From Petrolisthes cinctipes (taxonomy: Eukaryota > Arthropoda > Malacostraca > Decapoda > Porcellanidae): a DNA stretch of 64,000 bases. The stretch spans positions 43,833-107,832 of the forward strand of contig JAWQEG010002484.1 of assembly GCA_033782935.1 (NCBI GenBank), in the 5' to 3' direction. Shown here piece after piece: positions 29,201-39,672 of the stretch. Under the pieces are notes generated by a model, which saw only the letters and a program-made list of their open reading frames with translations, did not search any database and was not told the origin of the DNA. Numbering within the stretch: position 1 is the first letter of the stretch; every line of letters begins with the position of its first letter. The translations under genes were made by a program, and so were the position numbers.

Positions 29201-32200
29201 ATACACAAAACTACGTGTACAGTACTGAAATGAAGTCAGTTTAAGTGACAGGATTACATAAAATCTGCAACAGACCAGGGGTGAGAAATAGAGGTGAGCT
29301 GCAAAATGAAAATCAATTAAATGGCCATACAGTTAACATCGCGAACAATGTACCATACCATGCTCCATCCAAAGGTATCTTCTACAGTGCAGGGCAATAA
29401 AAACAATAATGAATTAATTCTACTTGTCTACTATGAGTGGGTAGACATTGTGGTACATGACTATTCATGCATTTTACTTATGAGTCATTTTCATTATGTT
29501 ACTCTTTTAAGTTGAAATCAAATGGTCAGATCCCAAATTACAGAATAACCAAAAGCAAAACTTTATAATCATATTTCTCACTTAAGTATAATGCAGTAAG
29601 CTTATAACACCAAAGTTGCAGATTGAATACAGTAAAAAGTTCTGCAATGAAATGGTCAACCTGTACTGCATTTCATCTTACTTGAGCTTCTTAGGAAAAC
29701 TTTGATGGGAGAGAAAATAACTACCATATTTAATACTGTACATATATTTCAATGACTGTTTAATAAAAAAGAATGAGCCAGTTCCCACCAAAATTAGTGT
29801 AAATGCTTTGCTTTTGCTACAGATATTTACCTGCATTTCATACCACACAGTGCACATGGCTCTCAGGCATAAGAATATTACAGTACAAGATTGCTACTGT
29901 GCAGAAGTGCTTGCAGTATTGGGAAAAGCAAAAACCTCGGTGACCTACCCCTCCCCAGGAAGGGTAGGTAAGCCTTGCCCCGCCTCCAAGCGGTGACCTC
30001 GGGGGTACACCTCCTTTTTTTATCTTGTTTTTATCCATTTAGGAGGTGGAGCCAAAGGGGAAGGCGGTGTGGGGGTGAGACCTAGCTTCCCCCACATATA
30101 GGTTTTAAGGTTTTTAGTGTATTCTTATTGTATTTTTTTAGTGTTTTAAGATTTTTAAATTCTTTGATTGTGTGTTTTTATATTTTGTAATTTCTTTTAA
30201 ATTTATGACCGTGTTTTTTAGCTTTTGACAATGCCGACGGCCCGTGTCCCTCCGGGAATGAGCACTGCATTGGCCTTGCCAGCCATCAGTGGCCCCCCAA
30301 TGGGGGAGTGGACAGCTATGGCTACTGGCGGGGGAGGGTCTCCGGGTTGCCCTGTAGAGGGAGTGGGGAAGAGGGAATGTATGAGAGTTGTAACTGTGAA
30401 TGTGAATGGAATGACGGATGGGACCAAGAGGCGAGAGATTGTAGAATGCTTCAAGAAAGGAAGAGTGGATGTGATGGGAGTGACGGAGACACACGTGAAA
30501 GGATGTGGAGTGGTTGAGTGTCAGGAAGGAAGGGAGAGTGGACTGTGGGAGGGAATGGAGGGAGGAGTAGTATGGACGGGTATGAATGAAAAGAGTAAAG
30601 GAAGAGGGAAGGAAGGGTGTGCGCTGTTGGTGTCTCCGTGGGTGTGGAAGGGAGTGGATGGACATGGGTGGAATGGGTCTAGAATAGTATGGATGACTGG
30701 AAAGAGTGGCTTGATGAAGTATGCTTGGGTGTGTGCTTATGCACCAGTGAATGAAAAGAGTAAGACAGGGAGAGAGAAGATGAGAGTGTTTTGGGAGGCG
30801 TTGAATACATGTCTGAGAGGAATTGATAATGGAAGGAGAGTAGTAATGATGGGAGATATGAATGGAAAGGTGGGAGGTGAGGAAGTGGGGAATATTGTGG
30901 GTAAATGGGGTGTAGAAGGAACAAATGAGAATGGTGAATATCTAGTGGATGTCTGTGCTGAGAGGGGGTTGTTCTTGGCGAACACCTTCTTTCAGCACAA
31001 GATGATCCACAGGTATACGTGGAAGAGAAGGGATGAGAGAGGAGAGCAAAAGAGTTTGATTGACTATGTGGCAGTGGATGAAAGGTTGAGGAAGGATGTG
31101 TATGACGCAAAAGTGGTGAGAGGAATGGTCCATTGCTCCGACCATTTTGCGGTGTTGGCGAGGATGAAGGTTAGGGTTAAGTGGGAGTATAGTAGGAGGG
31201 ATGAAGGGGTGAGGAATAAGAGGGAGGTGGCTAGTGGGAAATTAGATGTAGAAGAGTATAGGGAGGAATATAAGAGGAGGGTGGGTGAGGTGCTGGGAGA
31301 TGTAAGGATGGGGATAGGGGAGGGAGTGGGAGTGAATGCGGTGTATGAAATGTTTAAGATGAGAGTATTAAGGACAGCAGCAGAGGTAGTAGGATATAAG
31401 TCACAGAAGAGGGGCAAGAAAGGGAGTGCTTGGTGGACAGAAGAAGTGAAAGATGCTGTAGAGGATAAGAGGAAGGCATATAGGAGAACACTACAGAGGA
31501 ATGTGCCGGAAGAAGTGAGAGAGAGATGGAAAAGAGAATATAATGTGTGTAAGAGACAAGTGAAAAGGATGGTGAGTGAGAGTAAAAGGAGAGTGGATGA
31601 GGAGTTTGGTATGAAGCTGAGTGAAAAGTTTAAAGAGAACAAGAAATTATTCTGGAAGGAGGTGAAAAGAGAAAGAGGAGAAGGAAAGTCTGGTAGTGTG
31701 AGAATGAAGAGAGAGGATGGAGTTACTGTGAGTAGAAGTGAGGAAGTGAAAGAAGTGTGGAAGAGGCATTTTGATCAGTTGATGAATGGGGGGACGGGAG
31801 GGGAGGCGGTGGTGACATGCATGGGGATGGAGGCAGGTGGTAGACGACAGGATGTACAGGGAGAATTAGGAAGGGAAGAGGTTAGGAAAGCAATAGGAAA
31901 GTTGAAGATGGGAAAGGCACCGGGGGTGGATGGGATAACTGCTGAAATGTTAAAGTGTGGGGGGGAGGAAGTGGTGGAGTGGATGTTGCTTATATGTACA
32001 TTGGCGTGGAGGCAGGGAGAGGTGCCAGAGGATTGGAGGAGAGCCATAATTGTACCTTTGTATAAGGGGAAGGGGAGTAAGGATGAGTGTGGTAGCTATA
32101 GGGGAATAAGTCTTCTTAGTGTACCGGGGAAGGTTTACGGGAAGGTTCTTACTGAAAGACTGGTTGAAGTAACAGGGAATAAAGTTAGTGAGGAGCAGGG

Positions 32201-35200
32201 AGGGTTCAGAAAGGGTAGAGGATGTGTGGACCAAATATTTGCATTAAAATCAATAGTTGAGAAATATATTGGGAAGGGTAAGAAGTTGTATGCTGCCTTC
32301 ATGGATTTGGAGAAGGCATACGATAGAGTTGATAGGAAAGCTATGACAGAGGTGTTGAGAATTTATGGTGTTGGGGGGCCTTTGCTGAAAGGTATTGAGG
32401 CTTTTTATGCAGATGCAAAAGCATGTGTACGGGTAGAGGGTGATCTAAGTGAGAGTTTTAATATTAGTGTAGGGCTGAGACAGGGGTGTGTTATGTCACC
32501 ATGGTTGTTCAATATATATATGGATGGTTGTATGAGAGAGGTGAAAGCCAAAGTGAATGGTCTGGGGGTGAAGTTGAGGCTGAATGAAGCAAATTGGTCC
32601 CTGGTGGCAAGTTTGTTTGCGGATGACACTGTGCTGATGGCTGAGAATGAAAGGAATTTACAGAGAGTGGTGGACGAATTTCAGTCTGTGTGTAAACGAA
32701 GGAAATTGAAGGTGAATGTAGATAAAAGTAAAGTGATGGTATTTGAAAGAGCAGAAACTGAAGTGATTGACTTTGCTACACCTTACAGAGTGGCTGTACC
32801 AACTGGGACGAAGTGTGAGATAACTCTGAGGGGCGAGAGGATGGAGGAAGTGAAGGAGTTTAAGTAACTGGGTACAGTTATGTGTAAACATGGAAGTATG
32901 GAAGGAGAAATTAGGGAGAGAGCAGTGAAGGGTAGACAGGTCATAGGATCACTGGGGAGGATTATGAAGGGTAGAAGTGTGAGTATGGAAGTGAAAAGGG
33001 GACTACGAAATAGTATAATCCTGCCAACACTGACATATGCGTCGGAGGCATGGACATGGAGTAGGGCGCATCAGTCTAGAATAGGTGCTGTGGAAATGAG
33101 TTACTTGAGAGGAGCATGTGGACTTACTAGATGGGATGGAGAAAGTAATGAGAGTGTGTATGAGAGATGTGGTATGAGTGAGAAGGCAATTGGCATTGAG
33201 TGTGGAGTGGTTGAGAGAGTGAAACGTGATACATTGAGATGGTTTGGACATGTGGAGAGAATGCAAGGCGAGGAATTTGTAAAGAAGGTGTATGGAAGTG
33301 AAGTTGTGGGACCTGGTGTGAGAGGCAGACCTCCGGTCAGATGGCAGAACAGAGTGGAAGAGTATGTAAAGGAGAGAAACATGAGGGGTAGAGTAGGGAT
33401 GGACCAAGTAAGGAGGGAGTGTTGGAACAGGGAGAACTGGAGACACTTCTGCCGTGGCCACCCCCTTGGGGGGAGTTCCCGGAGGGAGCGAGGCGTCGGA
33501 GCTATAGATAGATAGATAGATAGAAGATTGCATAAGAACCTACCTACATATGCATTACAGACATGAAACAAGACACAGAATTCGAGAATAAACTTTCACC
33601 AGTTCCTCACCAGCCTCTCATCTCTCCACATGCCCAAACCACCTCAGTCACCTTACTCTAAGCACTGTACCCAGTTTCTTCAATCTACATTTTCCCAGCC
33701 ATGTATCTCATCATTTGCCTATCACAACTAACCAACCATCTCCAACTTCTTCGTTAAAGCCTATTTCTCAAAACCTTACAGCAATACTGATTGTATACAT
33801 GCTTCAAGTAGTCTTCCCCTGTTTTTATATGGAATACTTTAGTTTATCTGCTCTCTCCACTCCACCATCACTAACATAATCACCAAGATAACAATTTTAA
33901 CAACAAGGCAGATAAAACTCACTGTGTTATAATCTGGATCAGCTTCTTGGTCATCACTTTCCTCCACAATATTCTCACTATTCTCACCTGAAATATCACA
34001 CAGTAAGTAAACTATTGTTCAACAAAATTGCCATATATAAGAAATACTTTTGAATATTTCAAAGAAGAGAAGCCACAATTTACAAGACAGTACTGGTAAT
34101 ACACTGTTCATTTCCATTACATTACATGCAGTCCTCCATTTATAAAAGTTCAATGCATTGTACTTCAAAAGATTTGTACGCAGATAAAATATCAGAAACA
34201 TATATATATAATTTTTCTAATTACAGTACTTATATAGCAAGGATAAGAATTTTTTGTGTGAATGTGTGATGGAAACCTGAGATAAATAAATTGGTGCACT
34301 GTAGCACACCTTTTGCTACAGCAAGGTATCATAATGCTCTAATTTGAAGCTATGATGTTAATTTGGGCAGAACATGAGCAATATACTAGTCTTACAACCT
34401 CTGATTTAATTTGTACTTGCAATTTTAGTGGCATCTTTGTCTTTATACACCACTTATTTACATAAGGCAAATTATCTCTCAATTACAGTCGTCGACAGTA
34501 GTTCTTTATCATAACTCTGAAACGGTAACAAAATAAAAAGAAGGAATAATGGCTAAGATGGACTGAATAGGTTACTGAAGCCAATGGTTGAAAATCCAAA
34601 GTGTTTCAGATAATCCTGTCTCCAGCTATGCTGTACATTACATGGCACAAGCATCACATTAAATGAGAAATGAAAAAATAAACATACAGTACATTGCAAT
34701 ATATAAAAATTTGAGTACACAAATCCTCCACTGAGATATGCTGAAAAATTTGTCAGTCCTGTATGTTAACAGTTGTCAATCACATCTACCACAAATTAAT
34801 AACACAGCAAACACAAAGACCGACTCTTTTTTCCTTTTTTTCTGCAGAAGGAATTGAAAGTTTAGATATCTGTGAGTGGTATAACTTTGCACTCTTATTT
34901 GAATATACCCACAATGATAAGTGTTATGGGGACTTACTGCATTTAGCATTTGGATAAATAAGAGACCAAGGCTTTAGATAATGTACCCCCATTCTAAACT
35001 ATCCCCAAATGGAAAACTGCTAAGGGGCTTGTGACATAGTGCACTGTTACTTAGAGGAAACTGAACTTTCAATTTGCTGACAAACCATCAATTATGCCCT
35101 TGAAAAATCTTTGTAAAAAGAAAAAGCACTATAGAACCTTCATGGGCAATGATGACATCTTCTGCAGACATGATGGTGGCATCTGAGTCATACTCATCAT

Positions 35201-35264
35201 CCTCGTCCATCTCATCCGTGTCTGACAAATTTGCATTCCTTATTGCTGGACTCGGAGCGGCCAT
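21520..35264 (-). CDS. RFWD3: RING/WD40 E3 ubiquitin ligase RFWD3
   Basis: E3 ligase of the Fanconi/RPA pathway: in vertebrates it ubiquitinates RPA and RAD51 at stalled forks and stabilises p53. Five coding exons on the minus strand: 35264-35138, 33987-33923, 28580-28359, 26311-25942, 23033-21520. All junctions keep phase (1, 0, 0, 1) and give 765 residues plus TAA; human RFWD3 has 774. Residues 1-260 are acidic and Ser/Pro-rich. The RING spans the start of exon 5: CTIC, then CGHLFGREC, then CPQC, with the C3HC4 ligands present. A charged coiled coil follows (RDRVLKELEKEREAKRRLEV), then a Ser/Gly linker, then a WD40-type propeller (for example VKNDLLLSVAMDKVAKI, DTRNTSNPIRTIK, TCVWDVATT) ending KFYKWLDIL. 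The exon 1 donor GAAG|GTTCTA is weak but yields the in-frame Gly codon. Introns hold LINE copies at 23.4-23.8, 26.5-28.0 and 29.9-33.5 kb. Confidence 0.93.
23173..23255. repeat. A-run and TA microsatellite
   Basis: About 33 A residues followed by (TA)n with an inverted TATACAGTATA pair, inside RFWD3 intron 4. Confidence 0.9.
23399..23765 (-). mobile_element. LINE 3' end in RFWD3 intron 4
   Basis: Reverse complement of the 3' end of the 30-33 kb LINE family. It starts with a GATA-like tail (CTATCTACCTATCAATAGC on the plus strand), then the conserved GGAACTTCCCCCAAGGAGGT and GGCCACGGCAGAAG blocks, and ends in the region encoding YERCGMSEKA. It is in the same sense as RFWD3 and carries many substitutions. 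Confidence 0.8.
24142..24275 (-). mobile_element. SINE-like repeat copy (partial)
   Basis: Shares GGTGTCCCCTACTCACAC, CCTGTATCATAGGGGTGACG and GTGGGTGATGGGGTTACTAC and CTTCCCTAAG with the copy at 19672-19910. It lacks the left (tail-side) half. It lies in RFWD3 intron 4. Confidence 0.6.
25942..26311 (-). CDS. RFWD3: RFWD3 exon 4
   Basis: The donor CCAA|GTAAGT follows 25942; the split codon A|GC makes Ser, joining ...KKRIPS to TSTIPSTPESED. The acceptor is a tandem pair CCAG|TCACAG|GCT. Use of the first starts at 26311 and use of the second at 26305, differing by Ser-Gln. The product segment is Pro/Ser-rich (EPTGEPPPPRPESH) and probably disordered. Confidence 0.88.
26480..27990 (-). mobile_element. 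Internally deleted jockey-like LINE in RFWD3 intron 3
   Basis: Same family as 7975-10130. On the minus strand it begins with a PHD-like zinc finger (CFIC, then CNSC, then WTHLSC, then CSSC). A long Pro/Ser-rich linker of PPPSPSPSLPPP type follows, then the start of an APE endonuclease (INILQLNIDGINTKKQELTH, ITILQETNL). The sequence then jumps straight to the C-terminal tail (RLKALRSLA, VMDYASPAWASNL). The central endonuclease, the whole reverse transcriptase and YADD are absent. One frame stays open across the junction (27979-26837). Confidence 0.85.
28359..28580 (-). CDS. RFWD3: RFWD3 exon 3
   Basis: TTTATTTCCCCAG|GAG at the acceptor and GAAGAG|GTTAGT at the donor. It has 74 codons in phase 0, starting EDYQSPVLERRIHSSQESQE. 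The segment is Arg/Ser/Glu-rich and low in hydrophobic residues. Confidence 0.88.
28797..28995 (+). mobile_element. Possible tRNA-derived SINE
   Basis: The start GGGCTTCTGGTAGTCTGGTG, then AAGTGCTTGACTGAGTCC, then CCTGGATTTAACCAGTAGG resembles the A-box, anticodon arm and B-box parts of a decayed tRNA. About 100 bp of unrelated body follows, ending TGTTGCCTTTTGCC. It lies in RFWD3 intron 2. No target duplication is evident. Confidence 0.4.
29895..33523 (+). mobile_element. Nearly complete APE-type LINE in RFWD3 intron 2
   Basis: The element has a roughly 335-bp GC-richer 5' leader, a long ORF, and a 3' end GGCGTCGGAGCTATAGATAG with a (GATA)n tail. The direct repeat AAGATTGC at 29887-29894 and 33524-33531 is a candidate 8-bp target duplication and sets the limits used here. 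It is in the antisense orientation to RFWD3. Truncated relatives lie at 683-1419 and 23399-23765. Confidence 0.85.
30231..33515 (+). CDS. LINE endonuclease/reverse transcriptase ORF (one internal stop)
   Basis: Encodes the replication enzyme of the non-LTR element. Residues about 50-310 form an APE-type endonuclease: VVTVNVNGM, GVTETHVKG, VVMMGDMNGKVGG, LIDYVAVDERL and CSDHFAVLARM. A basic, helical region follows, and about 590-830 is the reverse transcriptase: APGVDGITAEMLKCGG, YRGISLLSVPGKVYGK, EEQGGFRKGRGCVDQI, AFMDLEKAYDRVD, LRQGCVMSPWLFNIYMDG and catalytic FADD near 32616. The C-terminal part includes LTYASEAWTWSRAHQSR and LRWFGHVERMQGEEF. A TAA at 32865-32867 interrupts the frame, where the relative at 683-1419 has TAC, so this is a point nonsense change. 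The frame then stays open to 33515. The first ATG is 30231. The fold is RTE/CR1-like; the clade is not settled. Confidence 0.85.
33923..33987 (-). CDS. RFWD3: RFWD3 exon 2
   Basis: GATATTTCAG|GTGAG at the acceptor and AACACA|GTGAGT at the donor. The 65 nt encode ENSENIVEESDDQEADPDYN plus T, continuing the acidic N-terminus. It is too short to be noticed as an ORF alone, but its phase fits both neighbours. Confidence 0.85.
35138..35264 (-). CDS. RFWD3: RFWD3 exon 1
   Basis: ATG at 35264-35262 in the context ATCAGCCATGG. It encodes MAAPSPAIRNANLSDTDEMD and then an acidic stretch ending AEDVIIAHE. The next in-frame bases G|GT complete a Gly codon with exon 2. Confidence 0.85.
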
Positions 35265-35279
35265 GGCTGATCACAACAT

Positions 35280-36705
35280 GACTTATCCTGAAAAGCCTTA
35301 GTTTATCAGCTAATATCAATGGAACACGAGAAAGATGAAAAAAATTCATAGTCACTACTTGACAATATGCTCTTTATAACATGCAAACTCTAATCCCATG
35401 ACAGGATGATCATGGAATACATTTTTCAAAAGAACTAAGAAATCATGTGACAAATGAATATGATTCTAAGACTACTATCATAAGCACAGATTCCCACATT
35501 TACAAATGCTTGATCCTGTATTTCATAATGTAACCCAGGTTGTAAGGTCTACACTGTTACCAGATCCAAGTGATTGGAAGAGAGAGAGAACTGGCTGGAG
35601 AAGATACATGAACTTTTATAGGTGATCGTACTGTATCTTGGGCCACAAACTATCAGCTGTCCCTCATAATAAATCCATTTGAGTTTTTTAACTGTATACC
35701 GTATTGTCACAGAGTTAGTTAGGTACAACAATGTTTTGACTTGCCTTGGGCCCTCTTCAGATATACAGGTAAAATAAAATTAAAAATAAAATCAGGATAG
35801 GTGTTAATGGTTAACACCTCACATTACAGTATTTTGGTCAAAACTAAAATGTGGGTATACATTTATGGAATGTCAGAACATGATTTCATAGTAACAATAA
35901 ATATTTTCAAGTAAGATATACTGTACCTGTACAGTAATGGGATTTTTACCTTTTTTTCTTAATTGGGGGTTTTGTGTGGGGAAAATAAAGTAACTTAGTA
36001 TATTTGACTTTGATATTTTTCCGATGACCAACCATCAATATCTAACCTATCCTGACCCAACTTAACCTAACCTGATTCAACCTGATTTATTCTAACCTAA
36101 CCTGGATTGAGGCATTTTTCGATTTTAAAAGGAAAGGTGTGAAAAGCCTACTAATGAACATTGATAGCAAAAGAGAAAATACAACACATACAGGTAGTAC
36201 AGTATACATGAAAGAGGTCAGGACCACCCAGTGCCCCAAACATTCCAAACTCATACGCCTCACTCAAAATGCAAGAAAGACATTGCACATAGGTGAACTG
36301 TTGGTACAGGAATTTTATGATGAGATATACCGCCCACCGCGGTGAGGTAAGTAGTGTTAGAACGTACAGTATTTCCAGGGGGAATTGGTATATAAAAAAG
36401 TTGTAGTAAATTGTGATATATAAGAAATGGCAATTGTAAGATTTTTTAAATGCTATGGTGGAAACTTGTTAAAAATATAATACTATATAAAAAGCAACCA
36501 AAAATTTGCATAAAAACCTAGAATAAGAAAATAAACGAAGGACCTGTTCTTCATAAATATATTTTCTACCTATTATTGAAAATGTACAATTATGTCTGAT
36601 AGATAACTGTTACCGTCATATCATTAACTTTTACTATAACATCAGATTAGTAAAATTCTCATTTCACCAGATGAACTAACAGTATTATTTCCGAGTTACA
36701 CATGT
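35280..36705. other. Upstream flank of RFWD3
   Basis: Presumed promoter side of RFWD3. No TATA box or CpG-rich core stands out. A CCTAA-like patch (CCCAACTTAACCTAACCTGA and similar) lies at 36040-36105. Confidence 0.35.
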
Positions 36706-36711
36706 GGGAAG

Positions 36712-36930
36712 TACAGCCACAATCAAATATCCACCGACACTTTCCTTACATTGTAGTAATATATCTTGGTAATAAAAAACAACACATATGATATTGCTGT
36801 ACCTCATAATAATAATTGAGGGGGTTTAGTCAACATAATGTGTTCTACCGGTATGATTATATTTTGATATGATACTGATTTATTTACAAGATGGAAGGAA
36901 AGTGTTGGTGGCTATTTAATTGTGGCTGTA
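36712..36930. mobile_element. Mariner-type MITE, family M222, copy 1
   Basis: TA-flanked element with inverted ends TACAGCCACAATCAAATATC / TACAGCCACAATTAAATAGC, followed by CACCGACACTTTCCTT / CACCAACACTTTCCTT. Inner shared sequence includes AATAATAATTGAGGGGGTTT. Other copies lie at 43785-43998 and 52339-52550. Confidence 0.85.
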
Positions 36931-37509
36931 CCTTATCTTCAGTATGATTATGTGATCTGGGTTGAATTTCTGCTACTTTGATATAACTCTTACCCTGCAT
37001 CACCCAAAAAGACAAACTATGGGTGTACCACCTGTTTTTAGTGTGATTTGTGTGATTCTAACATTGATAAATTGCGTAAATTCCCTGTAGTTTGCCCTGG
37101 TTAGGTATGGTAGTCTGCCTTGGTACAGAGTAGGTTAGGGTAGGTCAGGTCAGGTACGTTTAATTCCAAAGTTGGTTTGGGATATCAAATTTCTGGAATA
37201 TTTTCATATCACATACACAAGCTGCTGTTTGCATCACCCCTTGTGCTATTCTTCACCCAACACCCCAAATTCCCAGATTTTCCCCCCAAGGGGTGATGGA
37301 GATGGGGTATAGCCAAAACAGGATAGGCTATTTCCACAATAAATGGATGTTAAACTTCCAAGAACCACATGAAAAACAGTAGGAAAAACAATGTATTGAC
37401 TGAAAATCTTAAACATGTGTAACTAGGGGTTATTTACATTATCATGTAAATAAAAAAATGAAATGGATAATATACAGCTCTTAATAATTATCATATAAAA
37501 AAATAATGG

Positions 37510-37605
37510 TACAGATATTCAAGAAAGTTTGTGGTGCATACGATGGCGTGGTACCGGTACGACGACCCCATAGAAAAACAACCGAGCCGTCGTAAAAAAA
37601 ATTTA
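37510..37605. mobile_element. Fragment of the 15.7 kb palindrome family
   Basis: CAAGAAAGTTTGTGGTGCAT followed by ACGATGGCGTGGTACC matches one arm of 15684-15820. GTACGACGACCCC then CCGAGCCGTCGT gives only a weak second arm. Confidence 0.5.
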
Positions 37606-37855
37606 TTATTATTACTTATTATGCCCTATGTAATGTCCTAAGTTAGGTAAGTTTTCCGAGTTACACATGTGCGAGAATTTTAGACAAAACATAGTTTTTA
37701 ATGTGATTCATTTGATTTTAACATCCACTTTTTGTGCAATATCCCAGCTTTTGGCAAAAGTTGGCTCGGGTTTTCCAATTTTTGGCGAGCACAAATAGTA
37801 TTAGTTTGTTTTCGAATTAGGCAGACCTGACCTGACCCAACCTAACCTAATCTCG

Positions 37856-38116
37856 ACCGTGGCAGACTACCGGGACCTAACCTTAGCAGACTACTGGGCC
37901 CTAACCTTAACAGACTACCGGGACCTAACCTTAACAGACTACCGGGACCTAACCTTAGCAGACTACTGGGACTTAACCTTAACAGACTACCGGGACCTAA
38001 CCTTAACAGACTACCGGGCCCTAACCTTAACAGACTACCGGGACCTAACCTTAACAGACTACCGGGACCTAACCTTAACAGACTACTGGGACCTAACCTT
38101 AACAGACTACTGGGAA
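37856..38116 (+). repeat. 24-bp minisatellite, about 11 units
   Basis: Near-perfect copies of GACCTAACCTTAACAGACTA plus CCGG. The unit is a multiple of three, so one frame reads as repeated LTDYRD and gives a spurious 109-codon ORF. A CCTAA-like lead-in (CCTGACCCAACCTAACCTAA) precedes it. Related units occur at 15466-15575. Confidence 0.95.
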
Positions 38117-38119
38117 TTG

Positions 38120-39600
38120 CACAAGGTAAGACCTATATCAAACCTACGGAAATCTGACCATAAAAACGTATATCACAGTGAAAATTAGGGTATATCTCAT
38201 CCTAAATTCAAACAAGAAGTGATAATTATTTCAATGGTTTACGTTTGGTATATCTGTTTAACCTACTGTATTTAATTAACTTAAGTTTCCCTTACAAAGA
38301 AATATATAAAAATGAATTAACGCATTATCATTACACATACAATTACCTGAAAACAATTTAATTAAACCTTGCAAATCAGTAGTAGGGAAAACAAATCTAC
38401 AAAACATCTTCACCAATTCATATTTCTTACTTTTTTTTTGTTTCGTTTACACCTGCTACTGAACATATAACACCAACTGTACACCTTGTCCTCAGTCAAT
38501 AATATGATGGAAAAAAAAACTGAATGAATCACACTATTAACACAGGATGGACACAAATAATTATAATACATATATACTATTTAGTTTTGTTTTGAAGATT
38601 TATAAGTGTGTGTTTATCTGGTAGAGTTGGCGCCTTTATAACAACAGCTGATCATAGGGAAAAACAGTGTTGTCATAACTTCATAATAATAATAATTCCT
38701 CAGACTAAAAAGCTGAAAATTCCATAAGCTGAACCACCAAAATTCCCAACTAGATTTTCCTTACAAGTTAGTTTGCTCAGGTTTGCTTTTTTGACAGCGC
38801 TTCTGGCTGGCTGGCTGACTGATCTTCTGGTTTTCCTTATGTGTTTTAGCTATAGACTTGCCAGTAGAATATTATACAATATACAATATGAACGATACTC
38901 ACTCGAATTCCCAAATGATTCCCGATAAGTATATAAAATTCCCTAGATTTCCCAAAAAATGAAAATTTCCCTAGATTTTTCCCCAAATGCGTTAAAAATA
39001 TTTAATTTGAGAATAATTCCCCAAAAGTGGAAACACTGATGGCAAGGTGTTGACGAAGAAAACCAACTATATTTTAGGGCATACTCACAATAAACTCCTT
39101 TGGTATGTATACGTACAGTCCATATAACATACCTCTTATTAATCTCCCACCATGTATGTATCTGATAACTTCATGGCCTTTAACAGCAACGTTCCCAAGA
39201 GTGGTGGGTCTTGTACTAAAGGTACAGTCTGCAAATATACATCTGTGTGTGCGGCTATTTGAGGAAGACAACTATAAAATTAATAATTTAGTGTAAACTC
39301 CTTTGGCTTGCCTGCAACTACACTTTCGTATAAACGTGATGGCTTGCGTGTTTGAAGAAAGTTTGTGTTTATAATTATGTACACAGAACTCCCTCCTTTA
39401 TTGTGCTCTGCATGGTTGTGTTCCATGTTCTCGTTTCCTTTTATTTTCTTATATTTTTGTAATATATCTTCTAACAAATACCCTGTATTGTCAGGTACAA
39501 TTTTTTGTTTCACTTTTTGTATTGTGCTATAATAGTAGGCTACTCTCTGAATCCTGACCACCACCACCGCCAGATGCTCAATTTCCCCCCTCTCTCACAC
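38120..39600. other. AT-rich stretch without recognised features
   Basis: No gene or element shared with the rest of the window was recognised. Short A/T homopolymers only. Confidence 0.35.
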
Positions 39601-39627
39601 ACACACTGAGCAGGTTACAATAATGAT

Positions 39628-39672
39628 TGATTGATTGATATTAAGCGCCACAACAGCGAGTCATATAACGCC
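39628..39672 (-). mobile_element. Tiny retroposed 3' end with 15-bp target duplication
   Basis: The 15-bp repeat GGTTACAATAATGAT occurs at 39613-39627 and 39673-39687. Between them is a 45-bp segment that on the minus strand reads GGCGTTATATGACTCGCTGT, then TGTGGCGCTTAATA, then a (TCAA)n tail. This looks like an extremely 5'-truncated LINE or SINE insertion. Confidence 0.7.

Noticed and set aside
30138..33571. Minus-strand frames of up to 192 codons, rich in Ser/Leu/Pro
   Set aside because: They are antisense shadows of the LINE reading frame.
37859..38188. 109-codon frame of repeated LTDYRD
   Set aside because: It is produced by a 24-bp minisatellite whose unit is divisible by three; no start context, splice sites or non-repeat domain.
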